Origin: a virus
Virus record (IMG/VR): IMGVR_UViG_3300022748_000017
Location: 1 to 64,000 of that record
Strand: one strand, 5' to 3'
Length of the DNA: 64,000 nt
Shown here: piece by piece, positions 26,706 to 33,512 of the stretch
Numbering within the stretch: the first letter of the stretch is position 1
Layout of the letters: the number at the start of each line of letters is the position of its first letter
Position numbers and translations under genes: made by a program
The notes under the pieces: model-generated
Seen by the model: only the letters and a program-made list of their open reading frames with translations
Told to the model about the DNA's origin: nothing
Database searches by the model: none

Positions 26706-26923
26706 AAGACAAATTTAAGAACAAAAGCGGGACACTTACCACTTACGCTTTTGCGTGCGGATACATTGAGACACGGCAAACAGGGGCAGTTGAAGTGCAA
26801 CTATTCCGGGACGGGGCTGCGTGGCACGTTATAGCGCGTGACGATAATCGAGGCCGTTTTTTGTGGGAATGTTTTGACTTGCTTACGCCCGCCCGCGCTT
26901 TTTTCAGGAAGGTGAAAGCATGA
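26702..26923 (+). CDS. Hypothetical protein, 73 aa
   Basis: ATG at 26702 in an ATGA overlap; the frame upstream is not used. Beta-rich, VEVQLFRDGAAWHVIARD. Ends in an ATGA overlap with the next gene. Function unknown. Confidence 0.6.
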   Translation: MKDKFKNKSGTLTTYAFACGYIETRQTGAVEVQLFRDGAAWHVIARDDNRGRFLWECFDLLTPARAFFRKVKA

Positions 26924-27162
26924 AAATCGAGGCTCGATTAGAAAAAAGCGCCGGGGGTTTTTACCCTATAATTTTTTTCTTGGATGATGTCTTACACGAT
27001 AAGACAATTCAAGCCTACACGCCCACAGATGGTCATATGACCGCCTCCCGCGCTTATATGCGGCAGTGTAAAAAGCCAGAAAGCGCGGAAGAGTACACCG
27101 AAATTTTTGATTGTCTTGCCCAGTATTTCTGCCACGCTACACGATACGCTAAAAAGCGTTAA
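26920..27162 (+). CDS. Hypothetical protein, 80 aa
   Basis: Last gene of the rightward unit, coupled to the previous one by ATGA. No recognised domain. Followed after 26 bases by a strong terminator. Confidence 0.6.
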   Translation: MKIEARLEKSAGGFYPIIFFLDDVLHDKTIQAYTPTDGHMTASRAYMRQCKKPESAEEYTEIFDCLAQYFCHATRYAKKR

Positions 27163-27188
27163 CGGTTCCCACTGATCCTAAAGTGAGA

Positions 27189-27239
27189 AGCCCTAGGGGG
27201 TTTGCACGGTTCGCCGTGTAGATTCCCTAGGGCTTTTTT
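27189..27239 (+). terminator. Intrinsic terminator 1 (CCCTAGGG type)
   Basis: AGCCCTAGGG (27189-27198) pairs with CCCTAGGGCT (27225-27234), followed by TTTTTT. Inside is a second stem CACGG-TTCG-CCGTG with a UUCG loop. It ends the rightward unit. Confidence 0.85.
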
Positions 27240-27280
27240 CTTTGCCCTATCGGTTCCCGCTTACCCGTCAAAAGCGACAC

Positions 27281-27330
27281 GCCCTAGGGGGCGGCATGGT
27301 TGACGCTATGCCACGCCCTAGGGCTTTTTT
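27281..27330 (+). terminator. Intrinsic terminator 2 (CCCTAGGG type)
   Basis: GCCCTAGGG (27281-27289) pairs with CCCTAGGGC (27316-27324), then TTTTTT. The inner stem GGCAT/ATGCC differs in sequence from terminator 1 but keeps the shape. Flanking sequence (GGTTCCC upstream) also repeats, so the two are a divergent tandem duplication. Confidence 0.8.
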
Positions 27331-27339
27331 CTTGTCTAT

Positions 27340-27700
27340 AGACCGGGAAATCGCCCACGGTGGGACGGGCGGCAGCTTATGCGGTGGGCTTTATAAATCC
27401 CGCCTTAATGCGCTACAGGTTACGGCAGCGCGGCAGCTATACAGGCGGCAGCGGTTGACCAGTAGGCGGCTTTGAAGCGGTGAAAACAGGCGGCAGGGCG
27501 GGGAAAGCGGCGGCGATATGGTGGGCGGCAAAGCATTGGCAAACAGGCGGCAGGTAGATGGCAGACAGCAGTGCGGCGCTACAGGATCAGCGGAAAACGG
27601 GCGGGTTCTGTAGTACTTTCGGCAAACAGAACGCCGCCGTTTGTAGTGCCGCCGCCATGCGAACTAGGGTTTACCCCTAGGTTTTCTGTAAGTTATGTAA
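27340..27700. repeat. GC-rich non-coding field with GGCGGCAG repeats
   Basis: GGCGGCAG occurs at 27368, 27444, 27489 and 27546, GGCGGCA at 27524, GGCGGC at 27465, and CGGCAGC at 27423 and 27431. A further CTAGGG/CCCTAG hairpin is at 27664-27680. No credible gene. All repeats have the same orientation and spacing is irregular. The whole gap 27163-27826 lies between two converging units. It could be an iteron-like origin, a packaging site or a recombination hot spot. Confidence 0.55.
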
Positions 27701-27760
27701 CGGACGGGCCAGAAAAATGGGTCAGGCCACTACGCATTTTTAAAAAAAAAATTGAAAGGC

Positions 27761-27787
27761 AAAAAAAAGTCCAGACTGGCTGGACTT
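27761..27787 (-). terminator. Intrinsic terminator of the leftward early operon
   Basis: Minus strand AAGTCCAG-CCAGT-CTGGACTT followed by TTTTTT. It lies 40 bases after the last leftward gene. Confidence 0.85.
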
Positions 27788-27826
27788 AAAGCCAATTTCT
27801 TGGCAGGGAGGAAAACCAACAAGCAA

Positions 27827-28030
27827 TCAATCAGGTTTCTTAAAAAATTCCTGCGGTGTTACGACAGTTTGCTCTTTGCCTATCGCAAAGTCAACACCAA
27901 ATTCCAATTTGCTTTCGCCTTTGTAGCCATTGGCGTAAGCAGCCCTAGCTACTGCCAAGGCTTTTGCTTTGCTGTCGAATGGTCCTTTGCTACCCCAGAA
28001 CCATCCTGACTGTTTCTTTACAAGTGGCAT
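27827..28030 (-). CDS. Hypothetical protein, 67 aa
   Basis: ATG at 28030 overlapping the upstream stop (TAATG). Contains WFWGSKGPFDSKAKALAVA and ends EFFKKPD. Short proteins with this GSKGPFDS pattern occur in other phages; function unknown. Last gene of the leftward early operon. Confidence 0.65.
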   Translation of the reverse strand: MPLVKKQSGWFWGSKGPFDSKAKALAVARAAYANGYKGESKLEFGVDFAIGKEQTVVTPQEFFKKPD

Positions 28031-28428
28031 TACTTCAGACGCTTTAGCTTGAAGATGGTATGGCGGCACAGTTCTGCGATGCTGTCCACAAGGTTCTGGA
28101 CTTCGCTGTCCTGCGGGAAGCCGGGTTGTGTACGCAACGTCTTAACTTGCGTCTGAATGTGCTGCACCAATTCCAGAGGATTTTCCCCCAGAAAAAGTGC
28201 CTCTTTTTTCAAAATTATTTTTGACTCATCTTGGACGATGGCTTCGATCACGCTGTCTGTCAGTTCTGGAAGTTCAGAATAGAACGTACCCATTGCTTCA
28301 TGGGCAGCAAACGAGCCGGGTCCAAGGGTGTTCCAGTGCTGGATGTGTGCGGTAGCTGCGCCAAGCACCAGCATGGATGCAAACTGGCTGACCACATCGG
28401 TCTGTGCTTCTTTGATGGTGAATTTCAT
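28030..28428 (-). CDS. Ferritin-like/DUF5856-type helical protein
   Basis: 132 aa from the ATG at 28428 (site AAGGA); an ATG six codons upstream is also possible. Helical, with AHIQHWNTLGPGSFAAHEAM, a pattern seen in small phage proteins of Dps/ferritin-like fold. Whether metal or DNA is bound is unclear. Confidence 0.65.
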   Translation of the reverse strand: MKFTIKEAQTDVVSQFASMLVLGAATAHIQHWNTLGPGSFAAHEAMGTFYSELPELTDSVIEAIVQDESKIILKKEALFLGENPLELVQHIQTQVKTLRTQPGFPQDSEVQNLVDSIAELCRHTIFKLKRLK

Positions 28429-28457
28429 GGCGGTTCCTTTTGGCATATTCTACCTTT

Positions 28458-28919
28458 TTAGGATATTTCCAACACATCATGTCCACCACTACGGATGTAA
28501 TCGTGGGTTTTTTGTATATAACGCTCGAATTCTGACCGTGAAATGCTTGATTGCTGAAGGTCAGCATATTCCATGAGTTCGCGGATGGCTTGGATTCCTT
28601 TGCCATCCAGACCAATCTTTTGCGTCTTTTCATAGCGCAATGCGGCTTTATGCAAGGCATCATGGACTTCTTTGCATACGGGCAGTACTTCCGGTCCAAC
28701 ACCCTGTTTTCCCATCATTTCAGCTACGTTAAGCAGGTCACATAGTATTTGCCAATCATTGACGTTGCCATGCCCTTTAGTCACAGCTTCTAATGCGGCA
28801 AGTTCACGGAATCGCAACCGATCAAGAACGTCACGGGTTGTGATAGCTGCCCCTGCTATGGCATGAGCAACTGGATTTGTCTGGGTTGACCAGATTTTTC
28901 TGCGGCATTGCTTTCTCAT
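28458..28919 (-). CDS. Hypothetical phage protein, 153 aa
   Basis: Arginine-rich start (MRKQCRRKIW), then RFRELAALEAVTKG, DWQILCDLLNVAEMM and SISRSEFERYI. It resembles proteins found on Burkholderiales phages and plasmids (recollection, not a search). Function unknown. Start overlaps the previous stop as ATGA. Confidence 0.65.
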   Translation of the reverse strand: MRKQCRRKIWSTQTNPVAHAIAGAAITTRDVLDRLRFRELAALEAVTKGHGNVNDWQILCDLLNVAEMMGKQGVGPEVLPVCKEVHDALHKAALRYEKTQKIGLDGKGIQAIRELMEYADLQQSSISRSEFERYIQKTHDYIRSGGHDVLEIS

Positions 28920-29497
28920 GTGTTCTTTTCCTTGAGTTTGGCTTCAATGATTTCCGCCCACTGCTTTACGGTATCAAACACCCATGTCTGCTTGCACAGT
29001 GGTCGGATGTCATCCTCCGTCAGCCCAACCCATTGCCGCTGTGCTGCGGGTGGGGTGTTGAACGATGCGGCATCCTCAAACATGCAGCGCAGGTCTGTCG
29101 GTGTTCCTTGAATGTCGTGGCGCTCTGCCCACACCTCAATTTCAGCATCGCTTACAGGCTCCTGCACAGGTGCTGCGGGTGGGGTGATGCGAGGACATTT
29201 CAAGCATTTGCCCCCGGGCCAACTGCCACAAATACAAGGGCCAACAACATCGCCTTCCGGGTACGCCACAGGCTCATCGGCTGGCTTCCGCTCAAGGGAA
29301 GCTATTAAACCAAGAGCGGCTCTTAATTGGTCTACCTCGTTACTCAATTTCAGTCGATCATCGTGATAGACAAGAATCTCGTTGTGCAATCGCCGTAATT
29401 CGGTGGCGGCGGCGCTACAAGTCAGATTGTCTAATGAATAACGAATAAGTGGATCGATTTCATCTGCCAGTCGCAAGGCTGTTGGTCTTGTGGTCAT
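28916..29497 (-). CDS. Hypothetical protein with PPAAPVQEP linker modules (193 aa)
   Basis: N-terminal helical part, a CICGSWPGGKCLKC possible zinc knuckle at about 88-101, then TPPAAPVQEP and TPPAAQRQW linkers joining small segments. The linker DNA is repeated in the neighbouring gene. Function unknown. Start overlaps the upstream stop (TGATG). Confidence 0.6.
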   Translation of the reverse strand: MTTRPTALRLADEIDPLIRYSLDNLTCSAAATELRRLHNEILVYHDDRLKLSNEVDQLRAALGLIASLERKPADEPVAYPEGDVVGPCICGSWPGGKCLKCPRITPPAAPVQEPVSDAEIEVWAERHDIQGTPTDLRCMFEDAASFNTPPAAQRQWVGLTEDDIRPLCKQTWVFDTVKQWAEIIEAKLKEKNT

Positions 29498-29847
29498 CAG
29501 TGGTTCCTCATAAATTCACGCACGATGTTTCGCGCCGCTTCATCTCGTTCAAAAGAATCGTTTGGGTCAAACTTTTTAGGCTCCTGCACAGGTGCTGCGG
29601 GTGGGGTGGTTTCTGCCTCTTGAATAATTCCGTAGTGGTCTTGGTCTTCAACCTGCATCACTTCCCAGTCCTCAAGTTTTCGTTCACTTACCCAATGTCC
29701 GGCTGGATGTTTACGCATCAACCATTTGTAGTGCCGTGCATTGAAATCCATGCAAGCGGCATAAACAAGTTGTCCGTTTACTTGTTGAAGCGGAATAAAA
29801 CCTTTCGGCAGGTCATCAGTTGCCACCGGCTCCTGCACAGGTGCTGC
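29041..29847 (-). repeat. Dispersed 17-31 bp repeat encoding the PPAAPVQEP linker
   Basis: Bases 29156-29186 and 29578-29608 are identical over 31 bases. Shorter parts recur at 29041-29057 (17 bases) and 29828-29847 (20 bases). The copies lie in two adjacent genes and keep the same reading frame, so modules can be exchanged by recombination. Confidence 0.8.
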
Positions 29848-30153
29848 CAGTGGCTTAGCCACGTTGGGTGGGGTAATGTAGAGGGGAATGCAGTGTTCGC
29901 ACTCTTTGTATTTGCTGGTCTCCCACACAGTTTTGTCCAGTGAGTTACAAGCCCACATAAACGGCTCCTGCTTCTCTGCCTGCTCAATGGCGGTGCGGAG
30001 GGTGTTAAAGGCCTTTTCATTCATAGCCAACACATCTTGGTAACGAGACATCTCGCGTTCATTGTTCGGTTCGCAGTCGTGCCAGTTGAATAGAAAGTCG
30101 CCACTGTTTGCGATAGCCTCCAGCGCCTGCTTCATTGCTTCGATGTAGTTCAT
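29497..30153 (-). CDS. Hypothetical protein with PAAPVQEP linker modules (218 aa)
   Basis: Begins MNYIEAMKQALEAIANSGDF, with two linkers (PLAAPVQEP, TPPAAPVQEP) separating short domains. The middle part (GFIPLQQVNGQ to ADYK-like HYKWLMRKHPAG) looks folded. Function unknown. Confidence 0.6.
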   Translation of the reverse strand: MNYIEAMKQALEAIANSGDFLFNWHDCEPNNEREMSRYQDVLAMNEKAFNTLRTAIEQAEKQEPFMWACNSLDKTVWETSKYKECEHCIPLYITPPNVAKPLAAPVQEPVATDDLPKGFIPLQQVNGQLVYAACMDFNARHYKWLMRKHPAGHWVSERKLEDWEVMQVEDQDHYGIIQEAETTPPAAPVQEPKKFDPNDSFERDEAARNIVREFMRNH

Positions 30154-30386
30154 GTATTTCTCCCAAAATTTTGTTGTGCAAACTCTCTTACGATGTCTCG
30201 AATGTCACACATGGCTTGCACTTGCATCCAGTTGGCTTCTTCTATTGTGCGAACATGGTTTTCGTAATTCTTTTGGCGAATCAACTCGGCCTCAATAGGG
30301 GCAACTTGAATCGCGCCCTTGGCTCTTACACGTTGCCGCATTACTTCCATGCGGTGCATTGCAATTGCTTTTTTGATATGTGTCAT
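30150..30386 (-). CDS. Hypothetical protein, 78 aa
   Basis: ATG at 30386 overlapping the upstream stop as ATGA with AAGGGGG. Basic and helical (MTHIKKAIAMHRMEVMRQR). Function unknown. Confidence 0.6.
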   Translation of the reverse strand: MTHIKKAIAMHRMEVMRQRVRAKGAIQVAPIEAELIRQKNYENHVRTIEEANWMQVQAMCDIRDIVREFAQQNFGRNT

Positions 30387-30724
30387 GCTTGCCCCCTTGC
30401 TCGGATGGTTTTCTCGCATATGAGCGCGGCTTCCATTTCATCGCCGCAGTACATACTTTTAAATTCAAGAGCAATCTTGACGCACACCTTTGCACACGCC
30501 TCACGCTCGGCCTCAACAGCCTCACGCATTGCCACACAAGCAGCCTTTGTGCAGGTCGGGCCACATGAGTGAACGTCCCATGTGTATTTCGCGGCTTCAT
30601 CAGCACGAACAAGGACAACAAGGCGTTCAAGTTCTTCCTGAGTTATCGTCCAAAAATCGTTTTGCCATGCGTCCACTTTGTCTTTGTCGCAAGCCTCAAG
30701 CATCATGTCTATGGTGTTTCTCAT
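30383..30724 (-). CDS. Hypothetical cysteine-containing protein, 113 aa
   Basis: Contains EELERLVVLVRADE and EREACAKVC blocks, common in uncharacterised phage proteins. Coupled by ATGA on both sides. Function unknown. Confidence 0.6.
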   Translation of the reverse strand: MRNTIDMMLEACDKDKVDAWQNDFWTITQEELERLVVLVRADEAAKYTWDVHSCGPTCTKAACVAMREAVEAEREACAKVCVKIALEFKSMYCGDEMEAALICEKTIRARGQA

Positions 30725-31431
30725 ACTGTCTCCTTGATTGCGTAGTCATGGAATATCAAGCCCTTGGTTGCATCGCCAACCTTATGCGCCTTGACCCATA
30801 CGTTTTTTCCTGTCTTCAGCCTTCTCAAATGGCCTCTGCGCTCATGAAGTCGTGGTGATGCGTGTGTACCACCTTTATCGTCTGATCGGGGCTTTGCTGG
30901 CTCAATCCACACTGTTGTCCAGTCGTATGTCGGCAACTTGCCTTGTTGAATTTTGCGCCGATTGGTAAACGTGTCACGCACAGATGGCACATATGCTTCA
31001 ATGCGTCTGTCCATTGCCCCGTACCATGCTCCAAGTTGCGCCAACATCAGTTCGGCAAGTTCTTTTTCAACTGGCTCATCATCGTTGACTGCGCCATATC
31101 GGATGTTGTCATCTTCAATGAAATAAAACATTGCAGGGATAGGGTAAAGCCTTGTTCCTGATGGCCCCTTCCACATACAAACCGTGATGCCTTCTTCCGG
31201 GTCTATTCCAGCCACAAGCATCAACACCTCGTAACTTGGGTGATGGCGTGTTTTCCCTTGCCAAGTAACAAAGCATTTGTCAAAAGGCGGTCGGTGCGTC
31301 ATTACCGGGTCAAGGTCGGCTTTTTGTGAATCGCTGAATGCCCCAGTCATGTCAAACCATTTGATGTCCACCAAATCAACGCCAGCATCATCCATCAGTT
31401 TCATTGATGAGCGCACAAGTTGAGTGGTCAT
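30721..31431 (-). CDS. Hypothetical protein, 236 aa
   Basis: Start chosen at the ATG at 31431 because a GAGGAG site precedes it and it overlaps the stop of the small gene upstream as ATGA; longer frames from a GTG at 31494 would overlap that gene. The conserved C-terminal part GTHASPRLHERRGHLRRLKTG is recurrent in phage proteins. Function unknown. Confidence 0.65.
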   Translation of the reverse strand: MTTQLVRSSMKLMDDAGVDLVDIKWFDMTGAFSDSQKADLDPVMTHRPPFDKCFVTWQGKTRHHPSYEVLMLVAGIDPEEGITVCMWKGPSGTRLYPIPAMFYFIEDDNIRYGAVNDDEPVEKELAELMLAQLGAWYGAMDRRIEAYVPSVRDTFTNRRKIQQGKLPTYDWTTVWIEPAKPRSDDKGGTHASPRLHERRGHLRRLKTGKNVWVKAHKVGDATKGLIFHDYAIKETV

Positions 31432-31517
31432 ACCAGCCAACTCCTCACTGCCATCATCGTGACGATGAAGCATACAAACGTCAAAAGAATCCACAACAAA
31501 ACGTCTTCGTTCTTCAT
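31428..31517 (-). CDS. Micro-protein with one membrane span, 29 aa
   Basis: MKNEDVLLWILLTFVCFIVT and a short basic tail. GAGGTG site six bases upstream of the ATG. ATGA overlaps with the genes before and after strongly suggest that it is translated. Possibly a small inner-membrane protein; function unknown. Confidence 0.5.
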   Translation of the reverse strand: MKNEDVLLWILLTFVCFIVTMMAVRSWLV

Positions 31518-31666
31518 TTGTTCACCTCGCACATTTCCCAACCTGTCCAAAAGTAAATCCAGCGGGTTTGCAATGATGGAACAATGTACCGACCACTTTT
31601 TGTCTCAAAGTTGTCATAGCCCTTGGTACGCATCAGAGCCTCAAATACTTTTCTAGCCTGTGTCAT
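31514..31666 (-). CDS. Micro-protein, 50 aa
   Basis: MTQARKVFEALMRTKGYDNF, then RYIVPSLQTRWIYFWTGWEM. Coupled by ATGA at both ends. Function unknown; aromatic-rich end. Confidence 0.5.
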   Translation of the reverse strand: MTQARKVFEALMRTKGYDNFETKSGRYIVPSLQTRWIYFWTGWEMCEVNK

Positions 31667-31776
31667 AGCAATGCTTCCTCTGCTTGTTGAAGTTGTTTAC
31701 GCTTGTATGCGGCTTCTTGTTGTGGTGTCCAAGGGATTGGACCGGATGGTGGGGGGAAGGGCCAGTTATGTGCCAT
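31663..31776 (-). CDS. Micro-protein, proline-rich, 37 aa
   Basis: MAHNWPFPPPSGPIPWTPQQ, then a glutamine/lysine-rich helix. Starts inside the end of the upstream gene and ends in ATGA. Function unknown. Confidence 0.5.
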   Translation of the reverse strand: MAHNWPFPPPSGPIPWTPQQEAAYKRKQLQQAEEALL

Positions 31777-32020
31777 GAGTACCCCAATCAGGCATGGATT
31801 CTTTTTTGGTCAAGCTATTGAGTTGCGGCAGCAATTCATCCAACTCAAATACGCCAAACTTGCTGCGGCAATAAGCGCCCCAGAACCATGTTGCCTCTTC
31901 CCAATAGCATTGACGGAACAGGCGGTCACGCACAAATGCGCCGGGGCTGTTGGGCATATACAGAGGAAGCGGATTGTCCAGTTCTTCCTGCATTGCTGCT
32001 CGGATTGCTTCGTAGTTCAT
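31766..32020 (-). CDS. Hypothetical protein, 84 aa
   Basis: Conserved-looking core VRDRLFRQCYWEEATWFWG. ATGA overlap with the gene upstream. Function unknown. Confidence 0.6.
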   Translation of the reverse strand: MNYEAIRAAMQEELDNPLPLYMPNSPGAFVRDRLFRQCYWEEATWFWGAYCRSKFGVFELDELLPQLNSLTKKESMPDWGTHGT

Positions 32021-32289
32021 AACGTCACCTGCACCACACGAATTTCCCCGCTGCGTTCACGCAAACCTGCTCGTCCAGCATCTATTGCATCTTCTCTTGT
32101 TGGAAATAATGGATAAGGACACCGAAAGGAATTTCTTTGTGAATTGTCAAAATTTCCATATGCCTGATTGAAATATTCAGACGGCGCAAATCTGTACCAA
32201 GCCATCCATCCTTGGGGCCGCGCTTCTGTAATGATTACTTCAGCGGCTTTTGATGAGATGCCTTCGCTGACAACAATTTCATCTTTCAT
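32017..32289 (-). CDS. Hypothetical protein, 90 aa
   Basis: Starts MKDEIVVSEGI; contains FPTREDAIDAGRAGL, as in small DUF-type phage proteins. Overlaps the HNH gene upstream by 11 bases. Function unknown. Confidence 0.55.
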   Translation of the reverse strand: MKDEIVVSEGISSKAAEVIITEARPQGWMAWYRFAPSEYFNQAYGNFDNSQRNSFRCPYPLFPTREDAIDAGRAGLRERSGEIRVVQVTL

Positions 32290-32572
32290 TGTTTTTTCCT
32301 ATCTTGTTTAGTGTCCACTCAAGCAGTTCTTGCTGAGTGATGTCATAGTACTTCACAAACCCCTTGGTTCCCAATCCGTGAATACCCTTATTGCCACGGT
32401 GATGTTCATAGCATAAACCCATCAAAGTTTTGTAATCCCCTTTGCCCCATCCCCCTGCTCTAAGATGATGCAACTCAACTGGAGCCGGGTCATGTGGCCC
32501 ATAAAGATGATGGCAAAGGCAACAACCCAAAGCGGCAACTTTGGCTTTGTGTTCTTTTTCTTGTTTAGTCAT
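32279..32572 (-). CDS. Ref-like RecA-dependent HNH nuclease
   Basis: 97 aa. CCLCHHLYG cysteines, VELHHLR, LCYEHHRG and GIHGLGTKGFVKYY match the small Ref-type nuclease family of phage P1 and relatives (family knowledge). Lies among recombination genes next to NinB. Confidence 0.75.
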   Translation of the reverse strand: MTKQEKEHKAKVAALGCCLCHHLYGPHDPAPVELHHLRAGGWGKGDYKTLMGLCYEHHRGNKGIHGLGTKGFVKYYDITQQELLEWTLNKIGKNNER

Positions 32573-32876
32573 CTTTTATGGTTACACCGTTTGTAGCCGC
32601 CCAATAGAGCAACCATTCGGTAAAGCTGATTGCTTGTTCTTTTGTGAATCGTCTGCTTTGCAATCCAAGCTGGACAACTCTTAAGCCATCAATACTTGGC
32701 ACAACTTTACTTACGCTGTCGGTTTCGCCATTCTCATGCGCCCATTGGTCAATCAAGAATCGCTTAAAACTTTCAGCAGACCAACGTGATCCATGAATTC
32801 TTGCTTGTGCGGCAATTTGAGCAATGATGGAGTGCATCAACTTGTTCTGTTGATTTGTTCTCATATCTGGTTTCAC
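32565..32876 (-). CDS. ninB: NinB-like recombination mediator
   Basis: 103 aa. RTNQQNKLMH at the N-terminus, the WSAESFKRFLIDQW block and RFTKEQAISFTEWLLYW match lambda NinB/Orf, which binds single-stranded DNA and helps RecF-pathway recombination. GTG start at 32876 overlaps the previous stop as GTGA; an ATG four codons on is the alternative. Confidence 0.82.
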   Translation of the reverse strand: MKPDMRTNQQNKLMHSIIAQIAAQARIHGSRWSAESFKRFLIDQWAHENGETDSVSKVVPSIDGLRVVQLGLQSRRFTKEQAISFTEWLLYWAATNGVTIKDD

Positions 32877-33139
32877 TTAGCCACCCCAATCATGCGTAAA
32901 GCCCCTTCAACGTCATTTATGCGGCACAACGTACCTCCGGTCCAATTTCCGAAAAAGTCTTGCTGTAGGCGCGTTAAAGGCTTTTTAGGGCCATTTTTTA
33001 TCTCAACCAAAAATGTGTGGTTGTTGTAGCCGACCAAAAGGTCAACAGGTAGGCCAATAACCCATACATAAGCGCCAGCAGCCCGGAGTGCGCTGACGAT
33101 CTGTTCTTGATTGGCATCCACCTTTGCGGCATATCTCAT
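32873..33139 (-). CDS. VRR-NUC-like nuclease
   Basis: 88 aa, short VRR-NUC/PD-(D/E)XK pattern: PVDLLVG (acidic residue), LVEIKNG (E-x-K), then TRLQQDFFGNW. Likely structure-selective nuclease in replication or recombination. Confidence 0.72.
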   Translation of the reverse strand: MRYAAKVDANQEQIVSALRAAGAYVWVIGLPVDLLVGYNNHTFLVEIKNGPKKPLTRLQQDFFGNWTGGTLCRINDVEGALRMIGVAK

Positions 33140-33348
33140 AGCAGTTCGCCTTTCCTCATCATGTCCATGTAGTTTCGTATCCGTTGCACACAGCCGCTTC
33201 CATATCGCTTTTCTAAGTATTCAATCCGTTCTCGGGTAAGCACTCGCTGTTGAGTTGTCTCCCAAGTACGAAAAAGAATCCGAGCCTCACCTTGCTCAAG
33301 GATTACTCGGTCACTTTCGTTCGATATGGTCTTGCGGCTGTATGTCAT
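33136..33348 (-). CDS. Hypothetical protein, 70 aa
   Basis: Start at the ATG at 33348, which overlaps the small gene upstream as ATGA; the ATG at 33360 is possible too. Sequence MTYSRKTISNESDRVILEQG, with RRT-like helices at the end. Function unknown. Confidence 0.55.
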   Translation of the reverse strand: MTYSRKTISNESDRVILEQGEARILFRTWETTQQRVLTRERIEYLEKRYGSGCVQRIRNYMDMMRKGELL

Positions 33349-33512
33349 GGAAGCGCCCATGCTTTCCTGTTTTCCACAATCTTGCCTTCCCGTGAGCAGT
33401 AAGCAAGGGTGTAGTGGATTTCACGGTCAGTCCAACCTGTAATTTCCCGCAGTTCTTGGCGAGTTAGGGGGCCATGTTCCAGCAACTTCTGGAGTGCGTA
33501 TGTTTTGGTCAT
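33345..33512 (-). CDS. Small winged-helix-type protein, 55 aa
   Basis: MTKTYALQKLLEHGPLTRQE, then LREITGWTDREIHYTL and a short beta wing: a helix-turn-helix pattern. ATGA overlaps at both ends. May control replication or transcription. Confidence 0.6.
   Translation of the reverse strand: MTKTYALQKLLEHGPLTRQELREITGWTDREIHYTLAYCSREGKIVENRKAWALP

Noticed and set aside
27242-27789. Short open frames in the GC-rich gap (27242-27475, 27571-27789)
   Set aside because: They begin inside terminators or repeats, have no ribosome sites and cross the facing terminator.
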